Positions 22,201-31,090 of a stretch of 64,000 bases of DNA are shown here, one piece after another. The DNA comes from Clarkia xantiana subsp. parviflora. Its lineage: Eukaryota; Streptophyta; Magnoliopsida; Myrtales; Onagraceae. Position 1 is the first letter of the stretch. Each line of letters opens with the position of its first letter. Under the pieces are notes generated by a model, which was not told the origin of the DNA, did no database searches, and saw only the letters and a list, made by a program, of their open reading frames with translations. The DNA lies in the NCBI GenBank assembly GCA_036873135.1, contig JAPTYO010000012.1, positions 10,300,090 to 10,364,089 of the forward strand, in the 5' to 3' direction. Made by a program: the position numbers and the translations under genes.

Positions 22201-22643
22201 TTCATGTCGCGGAAATCAACGCACATTCGCCACTTCCCGTTGCTCTTCTTCACCAGTACCGGATTAGCAACCCAGGTCTGGAATCGGAGCTCCTTGATAA
22301 ACCCAGCATCGAGCAACCTGCCCACCTCCTGCTGGATTGCAATCCTTTTGTCTGTGCCCATCGGACGCCTCTTCTGTGCGATAGGCTTGATCGCGGAATC
22401 AATCTTCAGTTCGTGCACAATCACGTCGGGGCTGATTCCTGGCATGTCACTCGGGGACCAGGCAAACTGCTCCTTGAACTTTTTCAGCAGATCGATCAAC
22501 TCTCGGGCTGTCTCTTCGGTCATAGCGGACCCGATTTTTACTTTTCTCTGAGGTCCGTCAATCTCGACTTCCTTCAGATCCTCCACGGGGGCGGGACGCC
22601 CAAACTCCTCTCTAGGATCAGCATCTGTCTGGAGGACAGTCAT
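19293..22643 (-). CDS. Ty3/Tat pol polyprotein of E: RT, degenerate RNase H, second RNase H, integrase
   Basis: This is an uninterrupted 1116-codon frame. Reverse transcriptase covers about 80-310 (WRMCVDFRDMNKACP, FMDAYSGYNQI, AYVDDM at 239-244). A connection and RNase H follow at about 350-500, where the family Asp is replaced (LYLAVSEFSISSVLV). A second RNase H at about 540-665 keeps D547, E584, D610 and D660. Integrase has a zinc-binding H770, H777, C808, C811 and catalytic D840, D900, E936, and the C-terminal GPYKV motif is near 1080. A dual RNase H with a decayed first copy is the signature of the Tat clade. It copies element RNA into cDNA and inserts it. The residue after DNG differs from the usual T (DNGPPIN). 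Gag and the 5' LTR are gone, so the copy cannot act alone. An in-frame TGA separates it from the protease part. Confidence 0.9.
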   Translation of the reverse strand: MTVLQTDADPREEFGRPAPVEDLKEVEIDGPQRKVKIGSAMTEETARELIDLLKKFKEQFAWSPSDMPGISPDVIVHELKIDSAIKPIAQKRRPMGTDKRIAIQQEVGRLLDAGFIKELRFQTWVANPVLVKKSNGKWRMCVDFRDMNKACPNDCYPLPRIDQLVDATSGHELLSFMDAYSGYNQIKMAKEDAPRTAFYADSDIYHYDGMPFGLINAGATYQRMVNKLFGDMLGETMEAYVDDMLVKSQQAEDHVHNLAMAFERMRLHQVRLNPTKCAFGVHSGKFLGFMVSQRGIEVNPEKLRAIEEMQSPINHREVQVLNGRLAAMNRFLSKASDQSMPFFEVLRANKKFEWTAKCEEAFQALKQHLPTLPPLAKPVPGEPLYLYLAVSEFSISSVLVKVVEGNQVPVYYVSKAFAKYEMNYPAVEKYLFALIITARKLRPYFHTHEITVLTNQPLKHFLNRPDASGRLVKWAVELSEFRIHFAPRTAIKGQALADFIAESTAPDLEEAGPVEGATMEVPIAEQPEMAEQSEQPNEENTWEMYTDGSSSLDGSGAGFVLIPPDEGEPLRYALALTFRATNNEAEYEALITGLKIAKGTGVAHLRVKCDAALIVNQVQGRYEAKSPMMRKYLREVQALKESFKSFDIEAIPREENVEADALSKFALGAPLEENRKVHFLEKVILSTTDPTQVCVIEAGSEEEPTWMTPIVAYLTTGAVPDDKVVADRIRRIAANYVMLDNQLYKKGWFSTPYLKYVAEPDTNRILKEVHEGVAACHEGSRSIMRKVLNLGYYWPTMSKEATALVRSCDACQRYAPSIVAPTANLTSIRSAWPFAQWGIDLVGPLPQAQGQCKYLLVVIDYFSKWIEAKALARTTGNQIVKFLQTHIVSRYGIPKVVISDNGPPINGSQVKEYLEELNIEHRTASVRHAQTNGQVESAKKIVMDGLKKRVYALKGKWLNELENVLWAIRTTPKRATGETPFGLVYGTEAVAPVEVAVASHGMRYYEPLTNDEMRRLDLDLLEEKRREADEVQARMRLATARYYNRRVKSRQFFVGELVWRRNEFTLLDRISKMSPKWEGPYKVVGMPAPNAYKLKDLDGRALKHSFSGEHLKKHHA

Positions 22644-22655
22644 GGCCTCTCGTCT

Positions 22656-22858
22656 CCTCCTTCAGGTGGCGTTGACATAACATTTTCTGGAAGCCACCTG
22701 GTCGCCCTTGACCTCTCCGACTCCATGGTCAGTCGGGAACTTCATCTTCTGATGAACTGTCAAGGCAACTGCCATCAGGGGGTTGATGGTAGTTCTCCCG
22801 ATAATCGCGTTGTAGGTCCCCTCCGACTCAACTATCACAAACTCCACGTTCCTCCTTT
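22656..22858 (-). pseudogene. Protease C-terminal fragment of E
   Basis: The same frame as pol, separated by TGA at about 22664-22662. It encodes YNAIIGRTTINPLMAVALTV and GDQVASRKCYVNAT, the end of the retroviral-type aspartic protease region also seen in B (28390-28540). The catalytic DGG(S/T)S part, gag and the 5' LTR are missing because the sequence switches to copia V at about 22858. Confidence 0.8.
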
Positions 22859-23750
22859 CCGATTAGAAGCATTGTCCCAAGTGGGAGTAGCGTTCAAAAT
22901 CAAGATGGGGGAACGAGCCTAGACGTAGTCAAAGGCATTGAACTTCTCCTAGGAAGTATCCCATCGGGAGAGGAGAAATCTTCACTCTAACATCTGTTGA
23001 CGAACCAGTAACGGTTCAACAAGCGTTGGAAGGACCTCAAGCAAAGGAATGGAGGAATGCAATGGAGGAAGAAATCTCATCAATGAAAGCCAATTCGGTA
23101 TGGTCTTTGGTTGATTTACCTACTAACCGTAGAGCCATAGGAGCTAAGTGGGTTCTTAAATTGAATCTCACTGCTGATGGAAAGGTCGAGCGATACAAAG
23201 CCCGACTTATTGCGAAAGGATATACCCAACTTCATGGAGTGGACTTTGACGAAACATGCTGACCCACTGTGCGTTACACCACAGCACGGGCCATTCTTGC
23301 CTTGGTTGCATGTCTCGATCTCGAGCTGCACCAAATGGATGTTAAGACCACATTCCTCCAAGGAAACTTGGAGGAAGAGATCTACATGGAGCAACCAGAG
23401 GGTTTCATTACTCCTGGTAACGAACGTAAAGTTTGTAAACTCCGAAGGTCCATTTACGGTCTTAAACAGTCATCTCGGCAATGGTACCGCAGATTCCACG
23501 AGGAAATCGTAGAAAACAGATTTGTAAATCTTCACGAGGATCCGTGCGTGTATTATAAGACCTCCGGGTCTAAGTATGTCATCTTAACCTTATACGTGGA
23601 CGACATACTCACTGTCGCAATCGACGTGAGTTTTATGAACAAGTCAAAGTCCTGGTTGGCATCTGTATTTGAGATGAAAGACATGGGAGAAGCCACGTAC
23701 ATCTTAGGCATTAAAATTTCTAGAGATCGGGCTACCCCATGGTGGCGATC
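22859..23750 (+). pseudogene. Copia V: linker and reverse transcriptase, broken
   Basis: It starts inside the integrase-RT linker (AGAAGCATTGT, matching X at about 49260). RT is recognised by EWRNAMEEEISSMKANSVWS, AIGAKWVLKLN, HQMDVKTTFLQGNLEEEIYM, the catalytic YVDDIL and FEMKDMGEATYILGI. TGA replaces the TAC codon in DETYSPTV at about 23258. Near 23733 the sequence jumps from RT (ISRDRAT) to the middle of RNase H, losing about 385 bp relative to X. Confidence 0.85.
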
Positions 23751-24170
23751 CGGATGATCGTAAGTCCATCACAGGGGGAGTGTTCCTCCATTTCATGGAC
23801 GAGCAATAAACAAACCTGTGTCGCGCTGTCCACGATGGAATCAAAATGCGTAGCTCTCTCTAAGAATGCACAAGAAGCGGTCTGGCTCAAAAGGCTTCTA
23901 ACTGCACTGCTTGGTGGTGATGTTGAGAATAAACCTATGAAGGTCTTCTCTGACAGTCAAGCAGCCATTGCGGCAGTTAAGAATCCGAAGTACCATAGTA
24001 GGACCAAACACATTGATGTGAATATTTCTATGCTAAATCTATGGTAGCAGACAATATAATCACTATGGAATACTTTTCCACTGATAATATGATTGCGGAC
24101 CCATTAACTAAACCACTACGCAGGGAGATATTCGAAAAGCACGTAAAACTGCTTGGATTGCGTAGGGTTT
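23751..24170 (+). pseudogene. Copia V: RNase H, broken
   Basis: It encodes TCVALSTMESKCVALSKNAQEAVWLKRLL, then VFSDSQAAIAAVKNPKYHSRTKHIDV, and after a frameshift near 24020 DNMIADPLTKPLRREIFEKH and LLGLRRV. This is the C-terminal end of the copia polyprotein. It is not translatable as one frame. Confidence 0.8.
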
Positions 24171-24876
24171 AGAAATGGCATGTATCTGTGATAACATTTT
24201 GATATTAGAAAATTACATTTTGTAAGCGAAATAATTGCAACTGAGTTTATGATCAATCGACGTCATAATATTTTGATTACATCAGATTTACGGTCTATAA
24301 ACTAAGTCGTAGGAGGACACAATCATCTTCCAAACTATGTCGAATGTGGGCCTTAACTAATCACACATGTACGGTATTCTTGCGGTGGATGGAGGCCTCT
24401 ACCAAGAAAGACTGGCTAAGAGTCAGAGGATAAACCTGATTAATCAAAAATAATTATCTAGTTTCGAAGTAACTCGACGTGATATTCGTTTTGCATATCG
24501 CCGTGATGAACTTCGTTCATCATCATGCCACATTCTGGGCCAGATGAGAATCTGTGATAGCATGATTGACATATCCCTTTCCTGTCAACCCACAAGGTTC
24601 AGGTATGCTATCAACGCGTGCTTCATATTACGCGTGCCACATTAGACCACGGGGTCATAGCTCGGTTGTGCTAGGAAGGAATCCTCGTGATTCTGGCGGG
24701 CGCAAACTTCTTCACCTCGAGCGTGTGATTGATCCCAGGAGCCTTATGAAGAGGCACCTAAAGTATCCTCACTGACTCAGAACTCATATCTAAGCCCAGA
24801 CTCAATGCTCTCTTCCCGGCGTACGAGCGTAGGGCTGAACAAAAAGGCCCAGTGACCACGTCTTTCGAAACCGGTT
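24171..24876 (+). mobile_element. Copia V: 3' untranslated region, interrupted
   Basis: It follows the polyprotein stop and matches the 3' regions of X, W and G: GGTCTATAAACTAAGTCGTAGGAG, GGCCTTAC-like and TGCGGTGGATGGAGGCCTCTACC. It stops at AAACCGGTTG, where element B inserts. The rest of this region, the polypurine tract and the 3' LTR are not found after B. Confidence 0.8.
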
Positions 24877-25512
24877 GTGTTTTGGTGTATATACGCCCAA
24901 GCTATTATTAATTGGACCCGACAAATGGGCCATAACCTAATATAATTCAAGACTTGGAACACGGACACCCGGGGCCCATCACATAGGCTCGGAAAATATC
25001 CCAGTGGTAAAATCCACTCGGGAAGACCCCGGGTGGAAAGACCACCCGGGGGCACCCAAGCAAGGGACCCTTTCTTGGGTTACCCGAGCAAGAAGGATCT
25101 TGCTCGAATAACCCGAACAAGAAGGATCTTGCTCGGTTAACCCGATCAAGGTGTTCCGGTCGAACCGGGGTCAAAGGTAACTTATAATTATGAACCCACC
25201 ACAACCGGACCAGGGAACCAATGGAACCGGGGTGGTCCAATAGAAACTCTATAAATAGAGAGCCCATCCCCTCATTTGAAGGTATTCTCTCTCTCTCTCT
25301 CTAAGCTCACCCTCTCTCTAGAAGCTCTCGACTAACTTAAGCTACGGAGTGGGCTTACCGGGACCCCCCGGTGCCCTTTTTGCAGGTAAACAAGGAAGGA
25401 AGAAGAGAATCCGAGCACGAAAGAGCCCAAGAAGGAGAAGACCGGGAAGAAGAAGCCCATTAAGGAGAAGATTGAGAAGGAGAAGCCCACAACAAACACT
25501 CGTGTGTAAACA
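24877..25512 (+). repeat. 5' LTR of Tat-like element B
   Basis: It runs from TGTTTTGGTGTATATACG to GTGTAAACA, 636 bp. Homologues are A (2516-3201) and F (62669-63296). The promoter TATAAATA is at 25250-25257, then a (TC)8 run at 25286-25302, and the U5 tract ACCCCCCGG at about 25363. It begins inside copia V after ACCGGTTG. No 3' LTR of B is found in the window. Confidence 0.85.
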
Positions 25513-25513
25513 C

Positions 25514-25528
25514 TGGCGCCGTCTACCG
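25514..25528 (+). other. Primer binding site of element B
   Basis: TGGCGCCGTCTACCG starts one base after the LTR end, at the same place as in A and D. Confidence 0.8.
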
Positions 25529-25566
25529 GATTCGAACAAGAAGCACGTTGCTACTACTTGCGATCA

Positions 25567-27805
25567 ATGGCAACAACAAGAAGGCAAGTTGGGGGGGCCA
25601 AGCAGACAACCACCCACGGGAGAAAACAACCAACCACCACCAGGGCGGAATAGGCAAGTTCCGGTGGTTAGCCAGAAAGTAGGGCTGAGCATGGGACGGA
25701 TGGGCGGACTTTTTCTATAAAATGGCCCAAGCCCTAAAACTAGGGTCACTTAATGGCTGTCCCGAGCCCTGTCCCGAGCCCTAGCTAGTAGGAAAAGGCC
25801 CGCCCGTCACGGGACTACAGGGACTAGGGACAAATGGGACAAACCCAAATTCCCATCCAAGTTAAAAAAAAAAAAATCATACTCAATTTACTTAAACCAT
25901 AACCAAACACAGAACAACAACAAAGTTCAACAGATACCACAAAGTTCACCATAAAACACCAAAATCACTCAAACATTTTGTCACTCGTAAGAACATCAAG
26001 TTCAACACATAACTTGGTTCTCCAAAATAGTTCACCAAAGACTCCAAAACTAAGTTTTACCAAGACTCTAACACAAAGTCACTAACAATTCTCACATAAC
26101 AAGTTATAAATGCAAATCCCATATCAAATGGAACTTCAACCCGAGCTATCACTAAAGTTAACTTAACTAACTATAGTTTATAGCTGATTAGTTAGCAAAA
26201 AGGGACGGGACGGGTCTTTTGGGACTTCGTAAAAAAGCCCTAGCCCTAGCCCTAGTTGAGAAGAAAAGTCCCGCCCATTAGGGCTTGGGCACATTTTTGG
26301 GACGGGCTTTCTGGGACGGGCCAGGGCGAGATGGGCGGGATTTTGAGCCTCTCGGGATATTTGCTCACCCCTACATTGAAAGGGAACGGGAGAGAGAAGG
26401 AAACGAGGAACATCCACCTCCTGAGGAACAACACTCCTCAACCAATGCTCGCCCAGAAGCAACGGTGACCCAACCGCAACCCCATCTACCCCAACAAGCA
26501 AGAACATACAACATCACCCCAGAATTAATGGCAGCATTAGAAGAAATGCTAGAAAGAAGGGAACGTCTACGGGCACACGTAAGACAAGAACAACCAAGGT
26601 AACAACCGTCACCTCCAAGGTCGATAGGAGGACAAAGGCAGGCATATTCTAACACCATGAACCAGCAACCCCAGGGAAGGGGATATTACCAGCAAAGGAA
26701 CCCTAATTACCAGGCAGACAACAGTCAGGGATATGCGGCACCCGAGAATGGCCAAGGATACGCTGGACCTCAAAACGGCCAAGGATATGCCGAGCCTCAA
26801 AACAACCAACATAATACGGGTCCCCAAATTGCAGGGCAACAAAACATAGCAGCAATGGCATTCACTAAGGAGGAAATCGAATAGCTGATTGCCAAGATGA
26901 TCAAAGACTCAAAGAGAAGAGCCATGCACAAGCTGAGAGACAGGGCCTCACACCCTTTCACTCAGGAGCTGATCAATGCAATGGTTCCACCGAACGTCAC
27001 GGCTCGTTAGATCCCGGACTATGTCGGAAAGGGGACCCAATACAACATATCCAGAAGCACGAGTCATCATTGTTGGGAAGAACATCGATGAAAGACCATT
27101 ATGCAATGCTATTCCTCTCAACTCTGGCAGGAAATGCCTCATATTGGTTCTTCAGTCTGCCTCAGAGGTCAATCACCTCATGGGCAGACTTGAAGGACAA
27201 ATTTATCCAGCAGTACTTAGGGGAAACACAACTCCTAAAGGGAGACTTCGCACTGGATGATGTAAAGCAAGGTTATGACGAAAGTTTGGCAAGCTACTAC
27301 ACGAGGTTCAACCAACACATCTCCGACATAGCAACAGTGTTATCTGAAGGAGAGATAGTTCGGGCCTTCGTAAGAAATCTGGGGCGTCGGGGGGCACCTC
27401 TGGCAGACAACGTGGAGGTAATGCCAATCAACTCACTGGAGGAAATGGCTGAGAGAGTAAAAGCTTATATCAATTTGGAGCGCGCACGCTCAAACCTAAA
27501 GAAAGGTTATGAAGCACAGGCAAATCAGAACAAACCACCAAAAGGAAAACCCCAGCCGCCTCAGAACCAACAACATGCCCCGAGAAGACAAGCATGGATT
27601 CCTTAGGGAGGGACAAGAACAAATGAGCAGCAAAGGCCTCAAGGCATCCATAACATAGTCTTCACCCCCCGGTCATCTTACAAGAGATGAACACCACTGG
27701 CAGAGAAAAGGACGACAAAGATGGGAAACAACATCGAGCAATGGTGTGGATACCACAATGCCGACAGACACCACACAGACAATTGCTTCCACCTGCAGCT
27801 GGGAC
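25567..27805 (+). pseudogene. Element B gag: N-terminus, core and zinc knuckle, broken
   Basis: Capsid-type protein of a Ty3 element, which would package element RNA in cytoplasmic particles. ATG at 25567 gives MATTRRQVGG and stops at 25650. A hAT element (25680-26373) interrupts the leader. After it comes EEHPPPEEQ, then a helix ELMAALEEMLERRERLRAHV, a Gly/Gln/Tyr stretch with three GYAxPxNGQ repeats (26725-26810), and MHKLRDRASHPFTQEL. The gag core frame 27070-27606 has WFFSLPQRSITSWADLKDKF and the C-terminal SLEEMAERVKAYINLE. A CCHC-like knuckle, CGYHNADRHHTDNC (about 27744-27785), follows in another frame. Stops at 26582, 26883 and 27604 and frame changes make it non-functional. Confidence 0.8.
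25680..26373. mobile_element. Non-autonomous hAT element (TAGGGCTGAGC family) in gag of B
   Basis: It begins TAGGGCTGAGCATG and ends TTGCTCACCCCTA, inverted ends typical of hAT. It is over 90% alike by eye to the copy at 53534-54207, which has a perfect 8-bp duplication. Here the flanks (ccagaaag and cattgaaa) do not match cleanly. Internal runs of GGGACGGGCGGG and AGCCCTAGCCCTAG recur. No transposase. Confidence 0.8.
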
Positions 27806-28620
27806 ATTGAAAACCACATCCAAGAAGGCATGCTAAAGAACTTTGTCAAAGATGAAAGGAAAAGAGATAGGAGTCCCCAGCCGAGGTACATCGGAAAAGG
27901 AAAGGGAAAAGAGAAAATGGAATACCTCCCCCCACCACAAAATAGAAAACTAACCATCAACGCCATTCATGGCGGCCCGGCAGCAGGGGGAGAGGTCTCC
28001 AACTCAAGAGAGGTTTATGTCGCCCAAGTCACAGAGATGCCTCAATTCGGAAAACGCCAAAGGCCGGTCGAGAACATGAACATAACATTCTCGGATGAGG
28101 ATTTGAAGTATATGGTATACCCACATGATGATGCCATGGTAATCACAATGGATATCGCGGGTTGCAACGTGAGAATAATGCTAGTGGATGGGGGTACCTC
28201 CAAGGGCATCCTTCATTCGATGTGATAAGAGCAATAGGAAAGACATAGCGAGACCTAAGGCTTGTTAACTTCCATATGGTCAGCTTCACGGGAGCAACAA
28301 CATTCCCCCTTGGAATAATCACCCTCCCTGTGACCATAGGTGAAGGATGGACACAACTCCTATTGAAAGTAACATTTGTGGTGGTCGAAGAATTAGGAGC
28401 TTACAATGGGATAATGGGTCGTACAACGATTAACCCAAATCGTATAGTCCCATCAACAGTCCATCAAAAGCTGAAGTTCCCGAAACCAAATGGCATAGGA
28501 GAGGTACTGGGAGAGCAAGCAGTGTCAAGGAAATGCTACCTGAATGCCATGAGAAGGAGGGCACAGCATGGACTACCCATCGCCTTCGTAGAGACACCAA
28601 GAGGAAATTCGAAAGAGAGG
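27806..28620 (+). pseudogene. Element B protease region
   Basis: Retroviral-type aspartic protease that would cut Gag-Pol. HGGPAAGGE and REVYVAQV (about 27970) precede the domain. The active-site segment is MLVDGGTS (28170-28200). The flap and C-terminal part FPLGIITLPVTIGE, YNGIMGRTTINPNRIV and AVSRKCYLNA lie in the frame 28276-28908. A stop at 28223 between the two frames breaks it. The same order occurs in D, E and F. In B it is followed by a second gag-like module, not by reverse transcriptase. Confidence 0.8.
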
Positions 28621-28699
28621 GCCAGCCAAGGCTGGAGCACCATGATGGGGGCAATAAGGGGAGCCATAACCCACCTTCTGAACATGACAAGGCAGGTTT

Positions 28700-29339
28700 T
28701 TACGAAGAGGAAGAGACAGGAACACCAAGAGCAGGATATGGAAGATGTGGAAAAGAACCCAAGGGAGGAAAGAAAGAAAAGAAGAAGAGAAAGAAGGCCG
28801 AACCGAGAAAGCCTGGAGGACATCCAACAGAAAGAAGATGAGCTGATAAAGAGTTATTTTGTAAGACTAGCGACGTTGGCGGCAGAGCTCAAAACAACCA
28901 AGAATTAATTCGTAAGAGCCTTCTTCAGAAACCTAAAGAGGAACGCCAAAGAATACTTCGGAGGAGATGGGTGCATCGCCGCCATAACCTCAGTCGAAGA
29001 GTTCAACCATAAGCTGTGGCAAACCATACAGATTGAAGAGGAAGAGGAAAGGAGCTATTACAGGCTCATCGATGGAAGGACGGTACATTTCACGCCTCTA
29101 AGGAGTGAAATTGGAGAGTTGTACAATACAGTCCTCTATGACCGGATTCCACCACTCCTGGAGACATCAAGGGCTTTCATAGGAGCAGAGTTGGAGGGAT
29201 GGTGTGAGTACCATAAAGCCTGGGGGCACAACACCAACAAATGCTTAGCCCTCAGACTTGAGGTCGAAGAGGAGGTACATGCTGGCCGCTTGGAGTAAGA
29301 GATTGGATCAGAGGAGCTGGAGTTCGACCCCACTTAACA
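28700..29339 (+). pseudogene. Element B: second gag-like module with zinc knuckle
   Basis: After a Lys/Arg/Glu-rich linker (28715-28830) comes EDELIKSYFVRLATLAAEL, then FVRAFFRNLKRNAKEYF, then SVEEFNHKLWQTIQIEEEE. This parallels DESLASYYTRFNQHISDI, IVRAFVRNLGRRG and SLEEMAERVKAYINLE of the first gag. It ends with CEYHKAWGHNTNKC, a C-x2-H-x4-H-x4-C knuckle like the first one. TAA at 28906 interrupts it. It stands where pol would start. Only the C-terminal half of a gag core seems present. No RT, RNase H or integrase motif follows. Confidence 0.65.
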
Positions 29340-29487
29340 GTGGAGAATATCTAAACTTTTTTTTATGTCTATATATTAGCAGTACTTGAAGGAGACACAA
29401 AAACTCCATTTAGAATATCCTTTATGTATGAAGTGACATGGTAACTAAATGAATGAGATGTTTTTCCAGGATGAAATAGAAACCAAA

Positions 29488-30379
29488 AATGGGAAGATCC
29501 AAAAAGACAACCTTGACATATGATAAAGCGACCAACAACCTATACATATGAACAAGGGAAGATCTATACGGACAACCATTACAATCGAAAAGGAATATAA
29601 GACCCACAGGGCCACCCTTACAAACCGAAAATGGGAAGATCCAAAAAGACAACCTTGACATATGATAAAGCGATCAACAACCTTTACATATGAACAATGG
29701 AAGATCTATACGGACAACCATTACAACCGAAAAGGGATATAAGACCCACATGGCCACCCTTACAACCGAAAATGGGAAGATCCAAAAGGAAAACCTTGAC
29801 ATATGATAAAGCGATCAACAACCTTTACATATGAACAAGGAAGATCTATACGGACAACCATTACAACCGAAATGGGATATAAGACCCACAGGGCCATCCT
29901 TACAAACCGAAAATGGGAAGATCCAAAAAGACAGCCTTGACATATGTTAAAGCGATCACCAACCTTTACATATGAACAAGGGAAGATTTATACGGACAAC
30001 CATTACAACTGAAAAAGGATATAAGACCTACAGGGCCACCCTTACAACCGAAAATGGGAAGATCTAAAAGGACAACCTTGACATATGATAAAGCGATCAA
30101 CAACCTTTGTATATGAACAAGGGAAGATCTATACGGACAACCATTACAACCAAAAAGGGATATAAGACCCACAATGCCACCATTACAACCGAAAATGGGA
30201 AGATCCAAAATGACAACCTTGACATATGATAAAGCGATCAAAAACCTTAGCATATGAACAATGGAAGATCTATACGGACAACCATTACAACCGAAAAGGG
30301 ATATAAGACCCACATGGCCACCCTTACAACCGAAAATGGGAAGATCCAAAAGGACAACCTTGGCATATGATAAATCGAT
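29488..30379. repeat. Tandem array of 141-bp units in element B
   Basis: GGGAAGATC(C/T)AAAA(A/G)G recurs at about 29490, 29632, 29774, 29915, 30056, 30197 and 30338. CTATACGGACAACCATTACAA and ATAAGACCCACA recur in step. The unit is 141 bp, or 47 codons, so the minus strand stays open over several units (29966-30349). The array is split by a palindromic element at 30380 and resumes at 30908. Confidence 0.9.
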
Positions 30380-30907
30380 GGGTTAACAGGTCTTTTAGTC
30401 CATGATGTTTGATCATTTTTGGGTTTTGGTCCATGATGTTTTTTTTCCTAGTTTTGGTACCATATGTTTGCAGATTTTTTTCTAGTTTTGGTCCGACCGT
30501 TACATTCCGTCCATTTTTTGACATGTACAAGTCACGTGATCCACCCTAAACTTTCAATTTTGTTCAATTTAGTCCCTCTAATACTTTCCTAACCTTTTTT
30601 TTGTTCAATTTAGTCCCGAAGTTTCAAAAATTTAAATTGGACCTATTGTCCAATTGAGGTCAATTTTGAAACTTCGGGACTAAATTGAACAAAAAAAAGG
30701 TTAAGAAAGTATTAGAGGGACTAAATTTAAAGTTTATAGTGGATCACGTGACTTGAACATGTCAAAAAATGGACGGAATGTAACGGTTAGACCAAAACTA
30801 GAAAAAAAAATCTGCAAACATATGGTACCAAAACTAGGTAAAAAAAAACATCATTGACCAAAACCCAAAATTTGTCAAACATCATGGACCAAAAGACCTG
30901 TTAACTC
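30380..30907. mobile_element. Palindromic Mutator-like MITE in the array of B
   Basis: The ends GGGTTAACAGGTC and GACCTGTTAACTC are inverted. The arms mirror each other to near the centre (TTTTAGTCCATGATGTTTGA, TTTTGGTACCATATGTTTGCAG, ACATTCCGTCCATTTTTTGAC). A 9-bp flanking repeat, taaatcgat (30371-30379) and taaagcgat (30908-30916), differs at one base. The surrounding 141-bp array confirms the insertion. No ORF. Confidence 0.8.
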
Positions 30908-31090
30908 TAAAGCGATCAACAACCTTTACATATTAACAAGGGAAGATCTATACGAACAATCATTACAACCGATAAGGGATACAAGACCCACAGGGCCACC
31001 CTTATAAACCAAAAATAGGAGGATCCAAAAAAGACAACCCAAACATATGATAAAGCGATCAACAACCTTTGCGTATGAATAGGGGAAAAT
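30908..31090. repeat. 141-bp array of B, last unit after the MITE
   Basis: It continues the 29488-30379 array: AAAGCGATCAACAACCTTTAC, then ACAAGACCCACAGGGCCACC, then GGATCCAAAA, ending near the stop of the antisense gene. Confidence 0.8.

Noticed and set aside
20851..22922. Several plus-strand ORFs of 100-170 codons
   Set aside because: They are shadows of the minus-strand pol and protease of E.
24566..25267. Short ORFs on both strands around the V/B boundary
   Set aside because: They span copia 3' untranslated DNA and the B LTR, neither of which codes.
28430..28827. Minus-strand ORFs opposite the protease of B
   Set aside because: They are shadows of the plus-strand protease and Lys/Arg-rich linker.
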